Source: Cupriavidus taiwanensis
Lineage (GTDB): Bacteria > Pseudomonadota > Gammaproteobacteria > Burkholderiales > Burkholderiaceae
NCBI RefSeq assembly: GCF_900249755.1
Contig: NZ_LT976854.1
Location: forward strand, 558,573 to 622,572
Reading direction: 5' to 3'
Length of the DNA: 64,000 nucleotides
A program made the position numbers and the translations under genes. This document shows, one piece after another, positions 42,351 through 51,228 of this stretch. The notes under the pieces were generated by a model. That model did not search any database, was not told where the DNA came from, and saw only the letters and a program-made list of their open reading frames with translations. Every line of letters starts with the position of its first letter. The stretch's first letter is position 1.

Positions 42351-42701
42351 ATGTTTTCGCCGCTTTCCCCACGTTTGCTGTCCACCGCGCTGGCGGTGGC
42401 GTTTGCCGCGACCGGCGCGGCGGCCGCGGCCCAGCCGGACGCATCCCGGCCGCCCGGCAAGGAGGGCGCGCCCGAGGCCGCCTGCAAGCACGCGGTCAAG
42501 GCGGCGCTGCCCAATCCGGGCAGCTTCAAGTGGGTGGGCGCCACCGCGCGCCAGATCGACAAGGACAACTACAGCGTGGTGGCCGACGTCGAATACCTGG
42601 CCCACGACGGCGCCGTGCGCGAGGCCAAGGTCCAGTGCGACGTAAAGCGCGCGCAGGGCAACCGCTTCGCCGTGCCCAAGCTGCGGCTGCCGCATCAATA
42701 G
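42351..42701 (+). CDS. Small exported hypothetical protein
   Basis: 116 residues from the ATG at 42351 (AGGAG 7 nt upstream). An N-terminal signal peptide (LLSTALAVAFAATGAAAAAQ) is followed by a small domain with two cysteines (EAACKHAVKAALPNPGSFKW ... AKVQCDVKRAQG) that may form a disulfide. The body resembles short periplasmic proteins with a repeated Cys pair. No firm family. On the same strand as, but 113 bp after, the GntR gene. Confidence 0.7.
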   Translation: MFSPLSPRLLSTALAVAFAATGAAAAAQPDASRPPGKEGAPEAACKHAVKAALPNPGSFKWVGATARQIDKDNYSVVADVEYLAHDGAVREAKVQCDVKRAQGNRFAVPKLRLPHQ

Positions 42702-42853
42702 CCCGATGGTCTTGCCGGCGCGGATCGCTGCAATTTAATGTGGACACTGTACATTTCGTTTGCTAGTCTATGTGTACGGCATCCACAAATGCTCGCGGCA
42801 ATCGCCGAAACATAAGCCGTACTGGCGCAGTAACCACCTACCGGAGACCAAAA

Positions 42854-43336
42854 ATGCAACTCGAAGCACAAAAGGAACACCGCTGGCTGCAACGCCTGGT
42901 TGGCAACTGGATAGCGCAGGGCGAGGCCGTGATGGGACCGGACCAGCCGGTGCAGAAATGGGAAATCCCGGAACGGGTCAGCAGCATCGGCGACGTCTGG
43001 GTACAGTGCGTGGCCCAGGGCGACATGCCCGGCTGCGGCCCGGCCTCGACGGTCATGACGCTGGGCTACGATCCGGCGCGCAAGCGCTTTGTCGGCACCT
43101 TTATCGGCTCGATGATGACGCACCTGTGGGTCTACGAGGGCGACCTCGACGAGGGCGGCCAGCAACTGACGCTGCGCGCCGAAGGGCCGGATTGCTCGGG
43201 CAATGGCCGCATGGTGCAGTACCGCGATGTGATCACCTTCCGCGACGACAACCACCGCGAACTGACTTCCTACATGCAGGGAGAGAACGGCGAGTGGACG
43301 CAGATCGTCAAGGCCAGCTACCGCCGCCAGCCCTGA
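42854..43336 (+). CDS. DUF1579 family protein
   Basis: 160 residues from the ATG at 42854 (GGAG upstream). DUF1579-type lipocalin-like protein: HRWLQRLVGNWIAQGEAVMGP at the start, then TVMTLGYDPARKRFVGTFIGSMMTHLWVYEGDLDEGGQQLTLRAEGP and VQYRDVITFRDDNHRELTSYMQGENGEW. Family function is unknown. It ends only 3 bp from the convergent phospholipase D-type gene. Confidence 0.85.
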   Translation: MQLEAQKEHRWLQRLVGNWIAQGEAVMGPDQPVQKWEIPERVSSIGDVWVQCVAQGDMPGCGPASTVMTLGYDPARKRFVGTFIGSMMTHLWVYEGDLDEGGQQLTLRAEGPDCSGNGRMVQYRDVITFRDDNHRELTSYMQGENGEWTQIVKASYRRQP

Positions 43337-43339
43337 GCT

Positions 43340-45613
43340 TCAGGAGCGCTCCGCGGCCATCCGTGCCAGCCGCGACAAGCGCGAACCGGGGCCCGGCGGA
43401 TCGTCGTGGCGGCCACCGCGCTGCCGCGCCGCATTGCGCCGGCGCCGGCGGCGCAGCAACAGCAGCAGTGATGCCGGCACCAGCAGCACCAGCGCCAGCA
43501 GCGCGAAGGTGACCAGCCCCGGGTCGCGCGCCGCAGCGGCGACCCGGTTCACCAGCAAGGCACTGACCACGATGCCTGGCAGCATTCCCAGCGCGGTGCC
43601 GATCAGGCAATCGCGCAGGCTGATGCGCGACGCACCCACCACCAGGTTGACCAGCGAGAACGGTGCGATCGGCACCAGCCGCAGCACCACCATGGCGACT
43701 ATGCCGTGCTTGCCCAGCTGGTGGCTGACGCGGTTCAGCCGCCTGCCGCCAAAGCGGCGCACGGCGTTGCGTCCCAGCAGCCGGCCGGCGAGGTAGCCCG
43801 CGCCGGTGCTCAGCACCGTCCCGCACAGGGCCAGCACGGCGCCGTACAGCGGGCCGAACACCACCACCGTGACCAGGATCAGCAGCGTCACGGGCAGCAG
43901 CGTCACCGCACCGGCCAGATAGACGCCCATCATCGCCAGCGGCGCCAGCGGCATCTCGTCGACGTGTTCGATGACGCCCAGCAAGGCACGGAAATCCGCC
44001 CACTCGCGCAGCGGCGTATAGCGCCACGCAAACGCGAGCCCCGCCACCAGCAGCGCCAGCAACACCATCGCCCCCACGCGCCCGATCACGCGCGGGCGCG
44101 CCTCGTGGCTGACGAACTCGGCCAGCACCTGGTCACTGTCGATGGGCTCGATCGGGTCCAGCAGGTTGGCGGCCGGCGACGCGGCATCGACGTCGTCAGG
44201 CAGCGGCGGCACGTAGTCTTCCAGCGAGCGCCCGTCGCTGCGCTGCAGGTTCTGGATCGCGCCGAGCACGCTGCGCGTGCGGGCCACCTCCGCCTGGAAC
44301 GCTTCGGGCGCCACCTCAAGGTGTTCGCCCAGCAGGCGCGCGCGCATGGCGGCAATGGCGGCCTGGATGCGCGGCTCGCCGCCGGAGACCACCACGATAT
44401 TGCACTCGGTGTCGAGCCCGAGCGAGCGGTTGCTGAGGTTGGCGGAACCGATGGTGAGGAAGTCGTCGTCGATCACCGTCACCTTGCTGTGGACGTTGAC
44501 GCAATCGGGCAGCAGGTTGGGAATGGTCGGGCAGTACAGGCGGAAGCGATCGAACTTGTCGGCCGCGCGCAGCTGCCGGTAAAGGCGTGCGCGCAGCACG
44601 CCCATGCTGTGTGCCTCGAGCCAGCCGCTTTCGTTGCGGCGCGACACCAGTACGATATCCGGGCCGTCCTCGTGCCCCAGCCGCGCGGCCAGCGCCTTGG
44701 CGATCTCGCCCGAGCTGAAGTACTGGTTCTCCATGTAGATGCTGTGGCGGGCCGAGGCGATGGCGTCGCGCAGCAGCATGCGGACTTCGCTGACGCCGGG
44801 CTCGTCCTCGCACATGGGCATGGTGCGGGCAATGCCCACGCGTACGTCGGTCAGCTCGGGCGCCAGGCTGGGCGGCCACGGATCGGAAGCGGTTCGCGCG
44901 ACCGGCCGCGGGTGGCTGCCGCTGGCGCGCAGCCAGCGCTGCGCGCACAGCTTGCCGAGCGCCGCGGCCGCGTTGCCGTCGAGCGCGCACTGCACGTCAT
45001 GAAAGGGCGCGTAGGGCCGGCCCTCGGCCATGCGCAGCGGCGCGTGGGGGGCGTGCTGGTTGTCGTCCCAGCGGCGCAGCGTCAGGTCCAGTCCGCCGAC
45101 GAAGGCGACCTTGTTGTCGATCACCACCACCTTCTGGTGGTGCGAGGCGCCGGGAGGATGATTGCCGTCCAGCCGGAACGACAGATGCCGGTGCGCCTGC
45201 CAGTGCGCGCTGGCGGACGGCAGCCATTCACGCTCCATCGCCATCACCATGGCGTAGTCCCAGCTCAGGATGTAGATGCGCAGGTTGGGGCGACGGTCGG
45301 CCAGCGCGCACAGGAAGTCGCGCAGCCCGGCCGGCAGGCCGTCCTGCGCGCCGGCGGGGACCAGTTCCATGCGGCTGTCGATGTCCCAGCCCAGGATGAA
45401 GATGGTGTGTTCGGCCAGCGGCAGGGCCTCGCGCAGCGCGCGGAAATACGCGTCGGCGTCGACCAGCATGGCAAAGCGCCGGCAAGGCTCGACGCGCCAG
45501 CAGTTGCGCCCCGGTTCGAGCTGGAAGCCGGGCGGGGAGGTGGGGTCATGCGGTGGTGGCGACGCCTGCGGCGCGGGGGACGCCGTGGTGCCGGGCGCAT
45601 TGTATTGCCTCAT
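43340..45613 (-). CDS. Phospholipase D-family protein fused to VTT/DedA membrane domain
   Basis: 757 residues. Two HKD catalytic motifs: HHQKVVVIDNKVAFVGGLDL (His159, Lys161, Asp166) and VHSKVTVIDDDFLTIGSANLSNRS at about residue 375. A C-terminal multi-helix VTT/SNARE-associated domain from about 520 contains LPVTLLILVTVVVFGPLYGAVLALCGTVLSTGAGYLAGR, typical of DedA proteins. The tail is Arg-rich. Probably an inner-membrane phospholipid-remodelling enzyme such as a cardiolipin- or phosphatidyl-transferase; substrate is inferred. This fusion is seen in several proteobacteria. Confidence 0.88.
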   Translation of the reverse strand: MRQYNAPGTTASPAPQASPPPHDPTSPPGFQLEPGRNCWRVEPCRRFAMLVDADAYFRALREALPLAEHTIFILGWDIDSRMELVPAGAQDGLPAGLRDFLCALADRRPNLRIYILSWDYAMVMAMEREWLPSASAHWQAHRHLSFRLDGNHPPGASHHQKVVVIDNKVAFVGGLDLTLRRWDDNQHAPHAPLRMAEGRPYAPFHDVQCALDGNAAAALGKLCAQRWLRASGSHPRPVARTASDPWPPSLAPELTDVRVGIARTMPMCEDEPGVSEVRMLLRDAIASARHSIYMENQYFSSGEIAKALAARLGHEDGPDIVLVSRRNESGWLEAHSMGVLRARLYRQLRAADKFDRFRLYCPTIPNLLPDCVNVHSKVTVIDDDFLTIGSANLSNRSLGLDTECNIVVVSGGEPRIQAAIAAMRARLLGEHLEVAPEAFQAEVARTRSVLGAIQNLQRSDGRSLEDYVPPLPDDVDAASPAANLLDPIEPIDSDQVLAEFVSHEARPRVIGRVGAMVLLALLVAGLAFAWRYTPLREWADFRALLGVIEHVDEMPLAPLAMMGVYLAGAVTLLPVTLLILVTVVVFGPLYGAVLALCGTVLSTGAGYLAGRLLGRNAVRRFGGRRLNRVSHQLGKHGIVAMVVLRLVPIAPFSLVNLVVGASRISLRDCLIGTALGMLPGIVVSALLVNRVAAAARDPGLVTFALLALVLLVPASLLLLLRRRRRRNAARQRGGRHDDPPGPGSRLSRLARMAAERS

Positions 45614-45742
45614 TGCACACGCTCAGGAATTGCGAAAGCCATAGCCTGGAGCATGGCGCAAGTTCCGTACCCTGCGCAACGGGCAGCCGCTGCCGGCGCG
45701 GGGCAGGGATTGGGTGTGTGCGCTTTACCTGCCTTTGTAAGA

Positions 45743-45770
45743 ACGGCACGCGCGGGAACGCGCGTGCCGT
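45743..45770 (-). terminator. Hairpin downstream of the small gene at 45787
   Basis: A perfect 12-bp stem, ACGGCACGCGCG (45743-45754) and its complement (45759-45770), with a 4-base loop. On the minus strand it follows the stop at 45787 and is succeeded by TTCTTAC, so termination is likely though the T-tract is short. The rest of 45614-45786 shows no gene. Confidence 0.6.
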
Positions 45771-45786
45771 GGGCCGGGGGGAGGTG

Positions 45787-46125
45787 TCAGGAAGCGTGGC
45801 GCCGTCGCAGCGTGGCGGGCCGGGCGATGCCCCAGACATCGAGCAATGGCTCAAAGTGCGGGGTGTTTTCGCGCGGCGGGGCGGCGACGCGCCGGGGAGG
45901 TGGCAGGGGCCGGCCGGTCAGCATCAGCAGGGTATCGGCCTCGGCTGGTAACTCGGGCTCGCCTTCATAGGCCACGACGCCCATCTGGCGGGCGGATTTC
46001 AGCGCGCGGGTCAGTTCGGCGGCGCTCAGGCGGCTGGCGGCGGCAAGCCGGTGCCGGGGCATGGGCCCGTTGGCACGCAGGCTGGACATCAACGCCATCA
46101 CGCATTCCCGGGTGGTTCGATTCAT
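45787..46125 (-). CDS. Hypothetical protein with winged-helix-like N-terminus
   Basis: 112 residues. The N-terminal part (TTRECVMALMSSLRANGPMPRHRLAAASRLSAAELTRALKSARQMGVVAYEGE) has the spacing of a helix-turn-helix followed by a wing; the C-terminal half is Pro-rich. A DNA-binding role is possible but not proven. Ribosome binding site weak; a terminator hairpin follows the stop. Confidence 0.6.
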   Translation of the reverse strand: MNRTTRECVMALMSSLRANGPMPRHRLAAASRLSAAELTRALKSARQMGVVAYEGEPELPAEADTLLMLTGRPLPPPRRVAAPPRENTPHFEPLLDVWGIARPATLRRRHAS

Positions 46126-46281
46126 GTCGCTGCGTCAGAAAGAAGGTGCGGCCCTGGGCGCGGGGATCGCGCCCGCGGCCTGCGGGCAACCATTCTTTCG
46201 CAGGGGTCATGGCCTTGCCAACCCGATATGACACTTGTTCACATTTGTGCGCAATGTCGGGAATTTTCCCGTCCGCGTGCC

Positions 46282-46479
46282 TCAGTGCCGCGTTTGCGGG
46301 TCCCCGGCCGGGAAGCACGCCTGGGTGCCCTCGTGCCGGCTCAGCATGGAGCCATGCCGGCGCCACTTGCGCGCGTGGCGCGCCTGGATGTCTTCGGCCA
46401 GCTCGTGCAATTCCGCTACCCGGGCATCGAGCGGATCGGGATAGATATCGAGCGGACGGTATCGGAGAAGAAAGCGCAT
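46282..46479 (-). CDS. Small hypothetical protein
   Basis: 65 residues, basic, with no membrane segment (MRFLLRYRPLDIYPDPLDARVAELHELAEDIQARHARKWRRHGSML...). A GAG-type ribosome site is weak. Coding is plausible because it fills a gap between other small genes on the same strand. No family recognised. Confidence 0.4.
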   Translation of the reverse strand: MRFLLRYRPLDIYPDPLDARVAELHELAEDIQARHARKWRRHGSMLSRHEGTQACFPAGDPQTRH

Positions 46480-46650
46480 GGCGGGTCTCGGTTGTGCTGG
46501 TCGTCGGCCTGCGGCCTGACTCCAGTATTGGCGGTGGACCCGGGGTTTTCAGCAGAAGATGCGCAACACTTTGATGTGACTCAATGCATCTGGCGCAATG
46601 AACTGTTGCAGCCCGCCGTGTGCTGGCGGGCATGCAAGGCAATGATGGCG

Positions 46651-46923
46651 CTAGCGGCCGAGGCGGGAATTGCCGCGGGCATCGCGGCAATAGATCTTGC
46701 GTTCACGCACCAGGCCGTCGCGGCCATGGATGCACAGCGGAAGACCGTCTTCGCGGGCGCGCATCCAGCCGGCGGCGATGGCGGCTTCCTGTGTCGGGAA
46801 GTGCAGTGCCGAGTCGTCGGAGCCGCTCTCCAGGCCCTCGATCGTAAGCGCCCATTCGCCCTCGCTGGCGTATTCGGTGTCGCCGGTCGTGGCGGGAAGC
46901 ACGTGGATGCTGCGTGACGTCAT
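46651..46923 (-). CDS. DUF2188-like small protein
   Basis: 90 residues with GGAGG 6 nt upstream of the ATG. The segment WALTIEGLESGSDDSALHFPTQEAAIAAGWMRAREDGLPLCIHGRDGLVRERKIYCRD has the aromatic/FPTQEAAI...HGRDG pattern of DUF2188 proteins, which are small, soluble and of unknown function. It is divergent from the entericidin gene. Confidence 0.75.
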   Translation of the reverse strand: MTSRSIHVLPATTGDTEYASEGEWALTIEGLESGSDDSALHFPTQEAAIAAGWMRAREDGLPLCIHGRDGLVRERKIYCRDARGNSRLGR

Positions 46924-47244
46924 GGTGTTCCTCCGGGATGGCTGGCAGTGACAGACATTAGGGGTTTTAAGCGATCCGGTGCGCGCGGGCTATCGGTGGC
47001 TGTCCTACAAGCATTTTCGGGACCAGGCGGCAGGCGCCGCGCCGGCACCGCCATAGTGCAACGCGCCGCTTCGGCATGTCGCGCGTTCTGCTGACATCGC
47101 GGTAGGACGAAAGCCGACTTTTCGTGCCGCCACGGGTTGCTACGATCCAATTGCCGGTTGGGCAACAGGCTGCCCGGTCAAGCCATGCCGAGCTATTCCA
47201 TCCTGGCGGCGCATGCCGCATCCACACGAAGCAAGGAGATCATC
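46924..47244. other. 321-bp divergent intergenic region
   Basis: Lies between the DUF2188-like and entericidin genes. No gene seen. TACGAT (47141-47146) could be the -10 of the entericidin promoter. The rest is GC-rich without clear motifs. Confidence 0.4.
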
Positions 47245-47388
47245 ATGAGAAAGCTAACCGCACTGTTTGCCCTCGCTGGCATGCTGCTGGTCACGGGTTG
47301 CAACACCATGGCCGGCGCAGGCAAGGATATCGAGCGCGGCGGCGAGAAGGTGCAGGGCGCTGCGGAAAACACCAAGCAGAAGATGTAA
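47245..47388 (+). CDS. ecnB: Entericidin A/B family lipoprotein
   Basis: 47 residues, ATG at 47245 with AAGGAG. Lipoprotein signal MRKLTALFALAGMLLVTGC with the lipobox Cys19, then the entericidin body NTMAGAGKDIERGGEKVQGAAENTKQKM. Small outer-membrane or periplasmic lipoprotein; in enterics one of the pair is toxic and is induced in stationary phase. Only one copy is seen here. A terminator follows. Confidence 0.9.
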   Translation: MRKLTALFALAGMLLVTGCNTMAGAGKDIERGGEKVQGAAENTKQKM

Positions 47389-47417
47389 GCCACTGGCGGC
47401 CACCCCGTGGCGACTCG

Positions 47418-47444
47418 ACGGCCCGTGCCCCAGGCGCGGGCCGT
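47418..47444. terminator. Bidirectional-looking terminator between ecnB and AraC
   Basis: Stem ACGGCCCG (47418-47425) / CGGGCCGT (47437-47444), followed by TTGCGTT on the plus strand. It sits in the 62-bp gap between convergent genes. Confidence 0.6.
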
Positions 47445-47450
47445 TTGCGT

Positions 47451-48443
47451 TCATGCGTGCGCTGCTTCGGTGCAGTTGCGGCGCCAGCTGGCCGGCGGCA
47501 GCCCGAATTCGCGCTTGAACGCGCGGCTGAAGGCGGCCTCGGAGTCATAGCCGACCGCGCCGGCAACCTCGCTGATGGAGCGCTTGCCGCTGCGCAATTC
47601 GGCGGCAGCGGTGCGCAGGCGCCAGTGCGCGAGGTATTGCATCGGCGGCTGCCCCAGCAAGTCGGTAAAGCGCTGCGCCAGCGCGGAGCGCGACAGGCCG
47701 ACGTTTCCCGCCAGTTCGTCGACGGTCCACGGATACCCCGGCCGCGCATGCATGCGCGACAGCGCACGTCCCACGTAGCGGTCGCGCAGCGCCGCGAGCC
47801 AGCCGCTTTCATTGGCCGGCAGGGTGTCGATGCAGCGCCGCACCGCCTGCACGAAGAGCAGCTCCGACAGCTTGGCCAGCACGGTGGCGGTGCCGGCGCG
47901 CGGCTCCGCCGCTTCCGAGGTGGCGAAGGCCAGCGCCGACGCCAGCCACGCCGATTCCAGCCCGCTGCCCAGGCCCACCTTGAACAGCCGCGGCAACGAC
48001 GTCAGCAGCGGATTGCCCATGGTGTCGTCGAAGCCGAGAAAGCCGCAGACCATGCGCGTGGGTTCGCCGCCGCCGCCGTACGAGACGCGCATCACTTCGC
48101 CGGGACTGTTGCGCAGCAGGTCATAGACCAGCGGCGCAGACGGCAGCGGTTGCAGGTGCAGGTCGCTGCCGAGCACATGGGGCTCGCCCTGCGGCACCAC
48201 CAGCAGTTCGCCGGCCTCCACGCGCACACCGGGGCCGGTGTCGTCGACCAGCCGCGCCCAGCAGATGCCTTCGGTAATCAGGTGATACGAGACCACGCGG
48301 TCGGCGCGCGGCAGGAACGCGGCGCGCAATTCAGCATCGGCTTCACTGATCAGGCACCACGGGGATTTGAATTCGCCGTTCAGGAACACGGCGCCGCTCA
48401 GCTGCACGGCGCGCAAGAGGTCGGACAAGGCATCCATGGCCAC
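47451..48443 (-). CDS. AraC family transcriptional regulator (cupin_6 type)
   Basis: 330 residues. The N-terminal cupin-type domain (about 8-200; FLPRADRVVSYHLITEGICWARL ... VEAGELLVVPQGEPHVLGSD) binds the effector. The C-terminal AraC double helix-turn-helix is at about 230-325 (VDELAGNVGLSRSALAQRFTDLLGQPPMQYLAHWRLRTAAAELRSGKRSISEVAGAVGYDSEAAFSRAFKREFG). Divergent from the acyl-CoA-dehydrogenase-like gene at 48586, so it may control that pair. Confidence 0.9.
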   Translation of the reverse strand: MAMDALSDLLRAVQLSGAVFLNGEFKSPWCLISEADAELRAAFLPRADRVVSYHLITEGICWARLVDDTGPGVRVEAGELLVVPQGEPHVLGSDLHLQPLPSAPLVYDLLRNSPGEVMRVSYGGGGEPTRMVCGFLGFDDTMGNPLLTSLPRLFKVGLGSGLESAWLASALAFATSEAAEPRAGTATVLAKLSELLFVQAVRRCIDTLPANESGWLAALRDRYVGRALSRMHARPGYPWTVDELAGNVGLSRSALAQRFTDLLGQPPMQYLAHWRLRTAAAELRSGKRSISEVAGAVGYDSEAAFSRAFKREFGLPPASWRRNCTEAAHA

Positions 48444-48585
48444 ATTCCTCCAGATCCGGGGTTTCGCGCAAGAAAGCCGGACGCCCGATCATACGGGCGA
48501 GGGGACCGGGCTCCGATACTAGCACCGTGCCCGTGGCCGTACAACGGCGCAGGACACGCACCATGACTGGACGGAGACAAACACC

Positions 48586-49764
48586 ATGGAAACCCTTTCC
48601 GCAGCGGATGCCAGCGCCGGCGCACAGGCCGACTGGATCGGCCTTGCCGCCACGCTGGGCCGCACCTTCGATGGCCGCGCACCCGAGATCGACGCGAGCG
48701 AGCAGTTCGTCAGCGCCAACTATGAAGACCTGCGCGCGCACCGCTTCTTTGCCGCGGCGGTGCCGCAGGAGCTGGGCGGCGCCGGGCTGTCGCACCAGGA
48801 GCTGGGCGCGGTGCTGCGCGAACTGGGCAAGTACTGCGGCTCGACCGCACTGGCCTTTGCCATGCATACGCATCCCGTGGCCACGGCCGCATGGCGCTGG
48901 CGCAATCAGCAAGCGCCGGTGGAAGGGCTGCTCAAGCGCGTCGGGGCCGAGCAGGTGGTGCTGCTCGGCAGCGGCGGCTCGGACTGGCTGCAGGGCAGCG
49001 GCAAGGCCACGCGCGTCGACGGCGGTTTTCGCGTGGACGCGCGCAAGATCTTCGCCAGCGGCGCGCCGGTGGCGGACCTGTTCATGACCTGCGCGGTCTA
49101 TGACGATCCGCAGGCGGGGCCCACGGTGCTGCATTTCGCGCTGCCGATGAAATCGCCGGGCGTGCGCGTGCTGTCGAACTGGCACACGCTGGGCATGCGC
49201 GGCACCGGTTCGCACGATGTCATGCTTGAAGGCGTGCTGGTGCCCGACACCGCCATTGCCGCGCGCCGCCCGCAAGGCGTATGGCATCCGATGATGCATA
49301 CGGTGGCGATGATCGCGCTGCCGCTGATCTACGCGGTCTACGTCGGCATTGCCGAGGCCGCGCGCGATATCGCGCTGCAGCTGGCGCGGCAGCGGCGCCT
49401 GAACGCGCATGCGGTCGAGGCCGCCGGGCGCTTGTGCAATGAAGCGGATGCCGCGCAGCTGGCGCTCGATGCGATGTTCGCGGCCGCTGCGGGCCCGGCG
49501 CCCGGCGCGGTAACCACCAACCGCATCATGAGCGCCCGCGCGCTGGCGGCGCGCGCGGTGCTGGCGACGGTGGAAGCGGCGATGGACCTGGCCGGCGGCG
49601 CGGGCTTCTATCGCGATGCCGGGCTGGAGCGGCGCTTCCGCGATGCGCAGGGCGCGCGCTTCCATCCGCTGCAGGCGGGGGCGCAGCAAGAGTACGCCGG
49701 ACGCATGGCGCTGGGGCTGGATATCGATGCGCCGCCCGGCGAGGTGCGGACGGCCGCGCAATGA
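48586..49764 (+). CDS. Acyl-CoA-dehydrogenase-fold flavoprotein, probable two-component monooxygenase
   Basis: 392 residues with the acyl-CoA dehydrogenase fold (FAAAVPQELGGAGLSHQELGAVLRELGKYCGSTALAFAMHTHPVATAAWRW ... GMRGTGSHDVMLEGVLVPD). The standard EGT catalytic Glu block is missing; the C-terminus reads RFRDAQGARFHPLQAGAQQEYAGRMALG. Its stop overlaps the start of a flavin reductase gene (ATGA). This pairing is characteristic of DszC/SfnC-like reduced-flavin monooxygenases, so oxygenation of a small substrate is more likely than acyl-CoA oxidation. Divergent from an AraC regulator. Confidence 0.8.
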   Translation: METLSAADASAGAQADWIGLAATLGRTFDGRAPEIDASEQFVSANYEDLRAHRFFAAAVPQELGGAGLSHQELGAVLRELGKYCGSTALAFAMHTHPVATAAWRWRNQQAPVEGLLKRVGAEQVVLLGSGGSDWLQGSGKATRVDGGFRVDARKIFASGAPVADLFMTCAVYDDPQAGPTVLHFALPMKSPGVRVLSNWHTLGMRGTGSHDVMLEGVLVPDTAIAARRPQGVWHPMMHTVAMIALPLIYAVYVGIAEAARDIALQLARQRRLNAHAVEAAGRLCNEADAAQLALDAMFAAAAGPAPGAVTTNRIMSARALAARAVLATVEAAMDLAGGAGFYRDAGLERRFRDAQGARFHPLQAGAQQEYAGRMALGLDIDAPPGEVRTAAQ

Positions 49765-50345
49765 TGTCCGCGCTGGCACAACTGCCCTACGACACCGAGG
49801 CCTGCAACGACAGCGGCCAGGGCGAAGACGCCTGCGCCATCAGCCACGATGGCGCGGCGCGCCGCGCCTTGCGCGATGCGCTGGGCCAGTTTGCCACCGG
49901 CGTCACCGTGGTCACGGCCGCCGGTGCCGACGGCCAACCGGTCGGCGTGACGATCAATGCGTTCACTTCGGTGTCGCTCGCGCCGCCGTTGCTGCTGTGG
50001 TGCCTGGCGCGCAGCTCCGGCAGCCTGCCGGTGTTGCGTGCCGCGCCCTGCCACGCCATCAACGTGCTGGGCAGCGCCCAGCTTGAGGTGTGCCGGCGCT
50101 TTGCGGCGCGTGCCGACGATCGCTTCGCCGGCATCGCGCATCGCGCCGGCCCGTGCGGCACGGTGCTGATCGACGGCACGCTGGCCTGGTTCATCTGCCG
50201 GCACCGTTCGGTGCGCACGGTGGGCGACCATGTGCTGTTCGTCGTGGAAGTAATGGCCTATGGCGCGTCGCCGGGCACGCCGCTGGTGTTCCATGGCGGC
50301 GGCTTCGCCGGCGCGCGGACCCGGGGCCGGCAGCGCGCAGGCTAG
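49761..50345 (+). CDS. Flavin reductase (FMN/FAD reductase domain protein)
   Basis: 194 residues. The domain block FATGVTVVTAAGADGQPVGVTINAFTSVSLAPPLLLWCLARSSGSLPVLRA is diagnostic for the flavin reductase-like family, with NVLG and VGDHVLFVVEVMAYG following. It supplies reduced flavin to a partner oxygenase, here the gene it overlaps. Its final 4 bp overlap the end of a convergent exporter gene. Confidence 0.88.
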   Translation: MMSALAQLPYDTEACNDSGQGEDACAISHDGAARRALRDALGQFATGVTVVTAAGADGQPVGVTINAFTSVSLAPPLLLWCLARSSGSLPVLRAAPCHAINVLGSAQLEVCRRFAARADDRFAGIAHRAGPCGTVLIDGTLAWFICRHRSVRTVGDHVLFVVEVMAYGASPGTPLVFHGGGFAGARTRGRQRAG

Positions 50346-51211
50346 GCGCGCTCGGCGCGCTTGCCCAGGATGACCAGCGCGATGCCGCCCAGCACCGCCG
50401 CCGCGCTCAGTGCCAGCCGCAACGTCAGCGCTTCGCCGAGCCACGCGCTGCCGCCCACCGCGGCGATGACCGGCACGCTCAGCTGCACGGTGGCCGCGGT
50501 AGCCGCGCGCAGGCGCGGCATCGCGGCGTACCAGATCACATAGCCCAGCCCCGAGGTGAGCGCACCGGAAACCACCGCGTAGGCGAGCCCCGTGGCATCG
50601 AGCGTGCGCTGCGCCTGGATCGCGGCACCGAGGGCGAGCGCCATGGGCACGGCGCGCACGAAGTTGCCGGCGGTGGTCTCGACCGGATCGGCGGCCCGCC
50701 TGCCACGCAGCGAATAAACGCCCCAGGCGATGCCCGCCGCAATCATCAGCAGCGATGAGGCCAGCGGCGGCGTCGCCAGGCTCGGCAGCATCAGCCAGAC
50801 CAGGCCCGTCAGCGCCAGCGCCAGGCCGACCCACTGCTGCGCGCGCAGCAGCTCGCCGTTGTAGAGCCCGTAGCCGGTCATGGTGGCCTGCACCGCGGCA
50901 AACAGCAGCAACGCCCCGGTGCCGGCGCTCAGGCGCTCATACGCGAACGAGAACGCCGCCGCATAGCAGAACAGGGCCAGCGCCGAGACCCAGTTGCCGC
51001 CCAGGGTGATGGCGCCCGCGCCGTTGCGCCCGGCCTGGCGCCGCGCCAGCACGATCAGCCACAACACCGCCGCCGCGGCCGCGACGCGCGCCAGCGTAAA
51101 GGTGCCGGCGTCGATGGTGGTGCCCTTCAGCGCCAGCCGGCACAGCAGCGAATTGCCGGCGAACGCCAGCATCGCCAGCGCGGTCAGCAACGCGGTGTTG
51201 GCGTGCGGCAT
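50342..51211 (-). CDS. EamA/DMT family transporter
   Basis: 289 residues from the ATG at 51211, with about ten predicted membrane helices and two EamA repeats (LLTALAMLAFAGNSLLCRLALKGTTIDAGTFTLARVAAAAAVLWLIVL ... LLMIAAGIAWGVYSLRGR). Inner-membrane exporter of small metabolites or amino acids. It starts 18 bp after the GlxR-type gene's stop on the same strand, so it may be co-transcribed. Substrate unknown. Confidence 0.85.
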   Translation of the reverse strand: MPHANTALLTALAMLAFAGNSLLCRLALKGTTIDAGTFTLARVAAAAAVLWLIVLARRQAGRNGAGAITLGGNWVSALALFCYAAAFSFAYERLSAGTGALLLFAAVQATMTGYGLYNGELLRAQQWVGLALALTGLVWLMLPSLATPPLASSLLMIAAGIAWGVYSLRGRRAADPVETTAGNFVRAVPMALALGAAIQAQRTLDATGLAYAVVSGALTSGLGYVIWYAAMPRLRAATAATVQLSVPVIAAVGGSAWLGEALTLRLALSAAAVLGGIALVILGKRAERA

Positions 51212-51228
51212 GCGGGCCGGCCTTGCGC

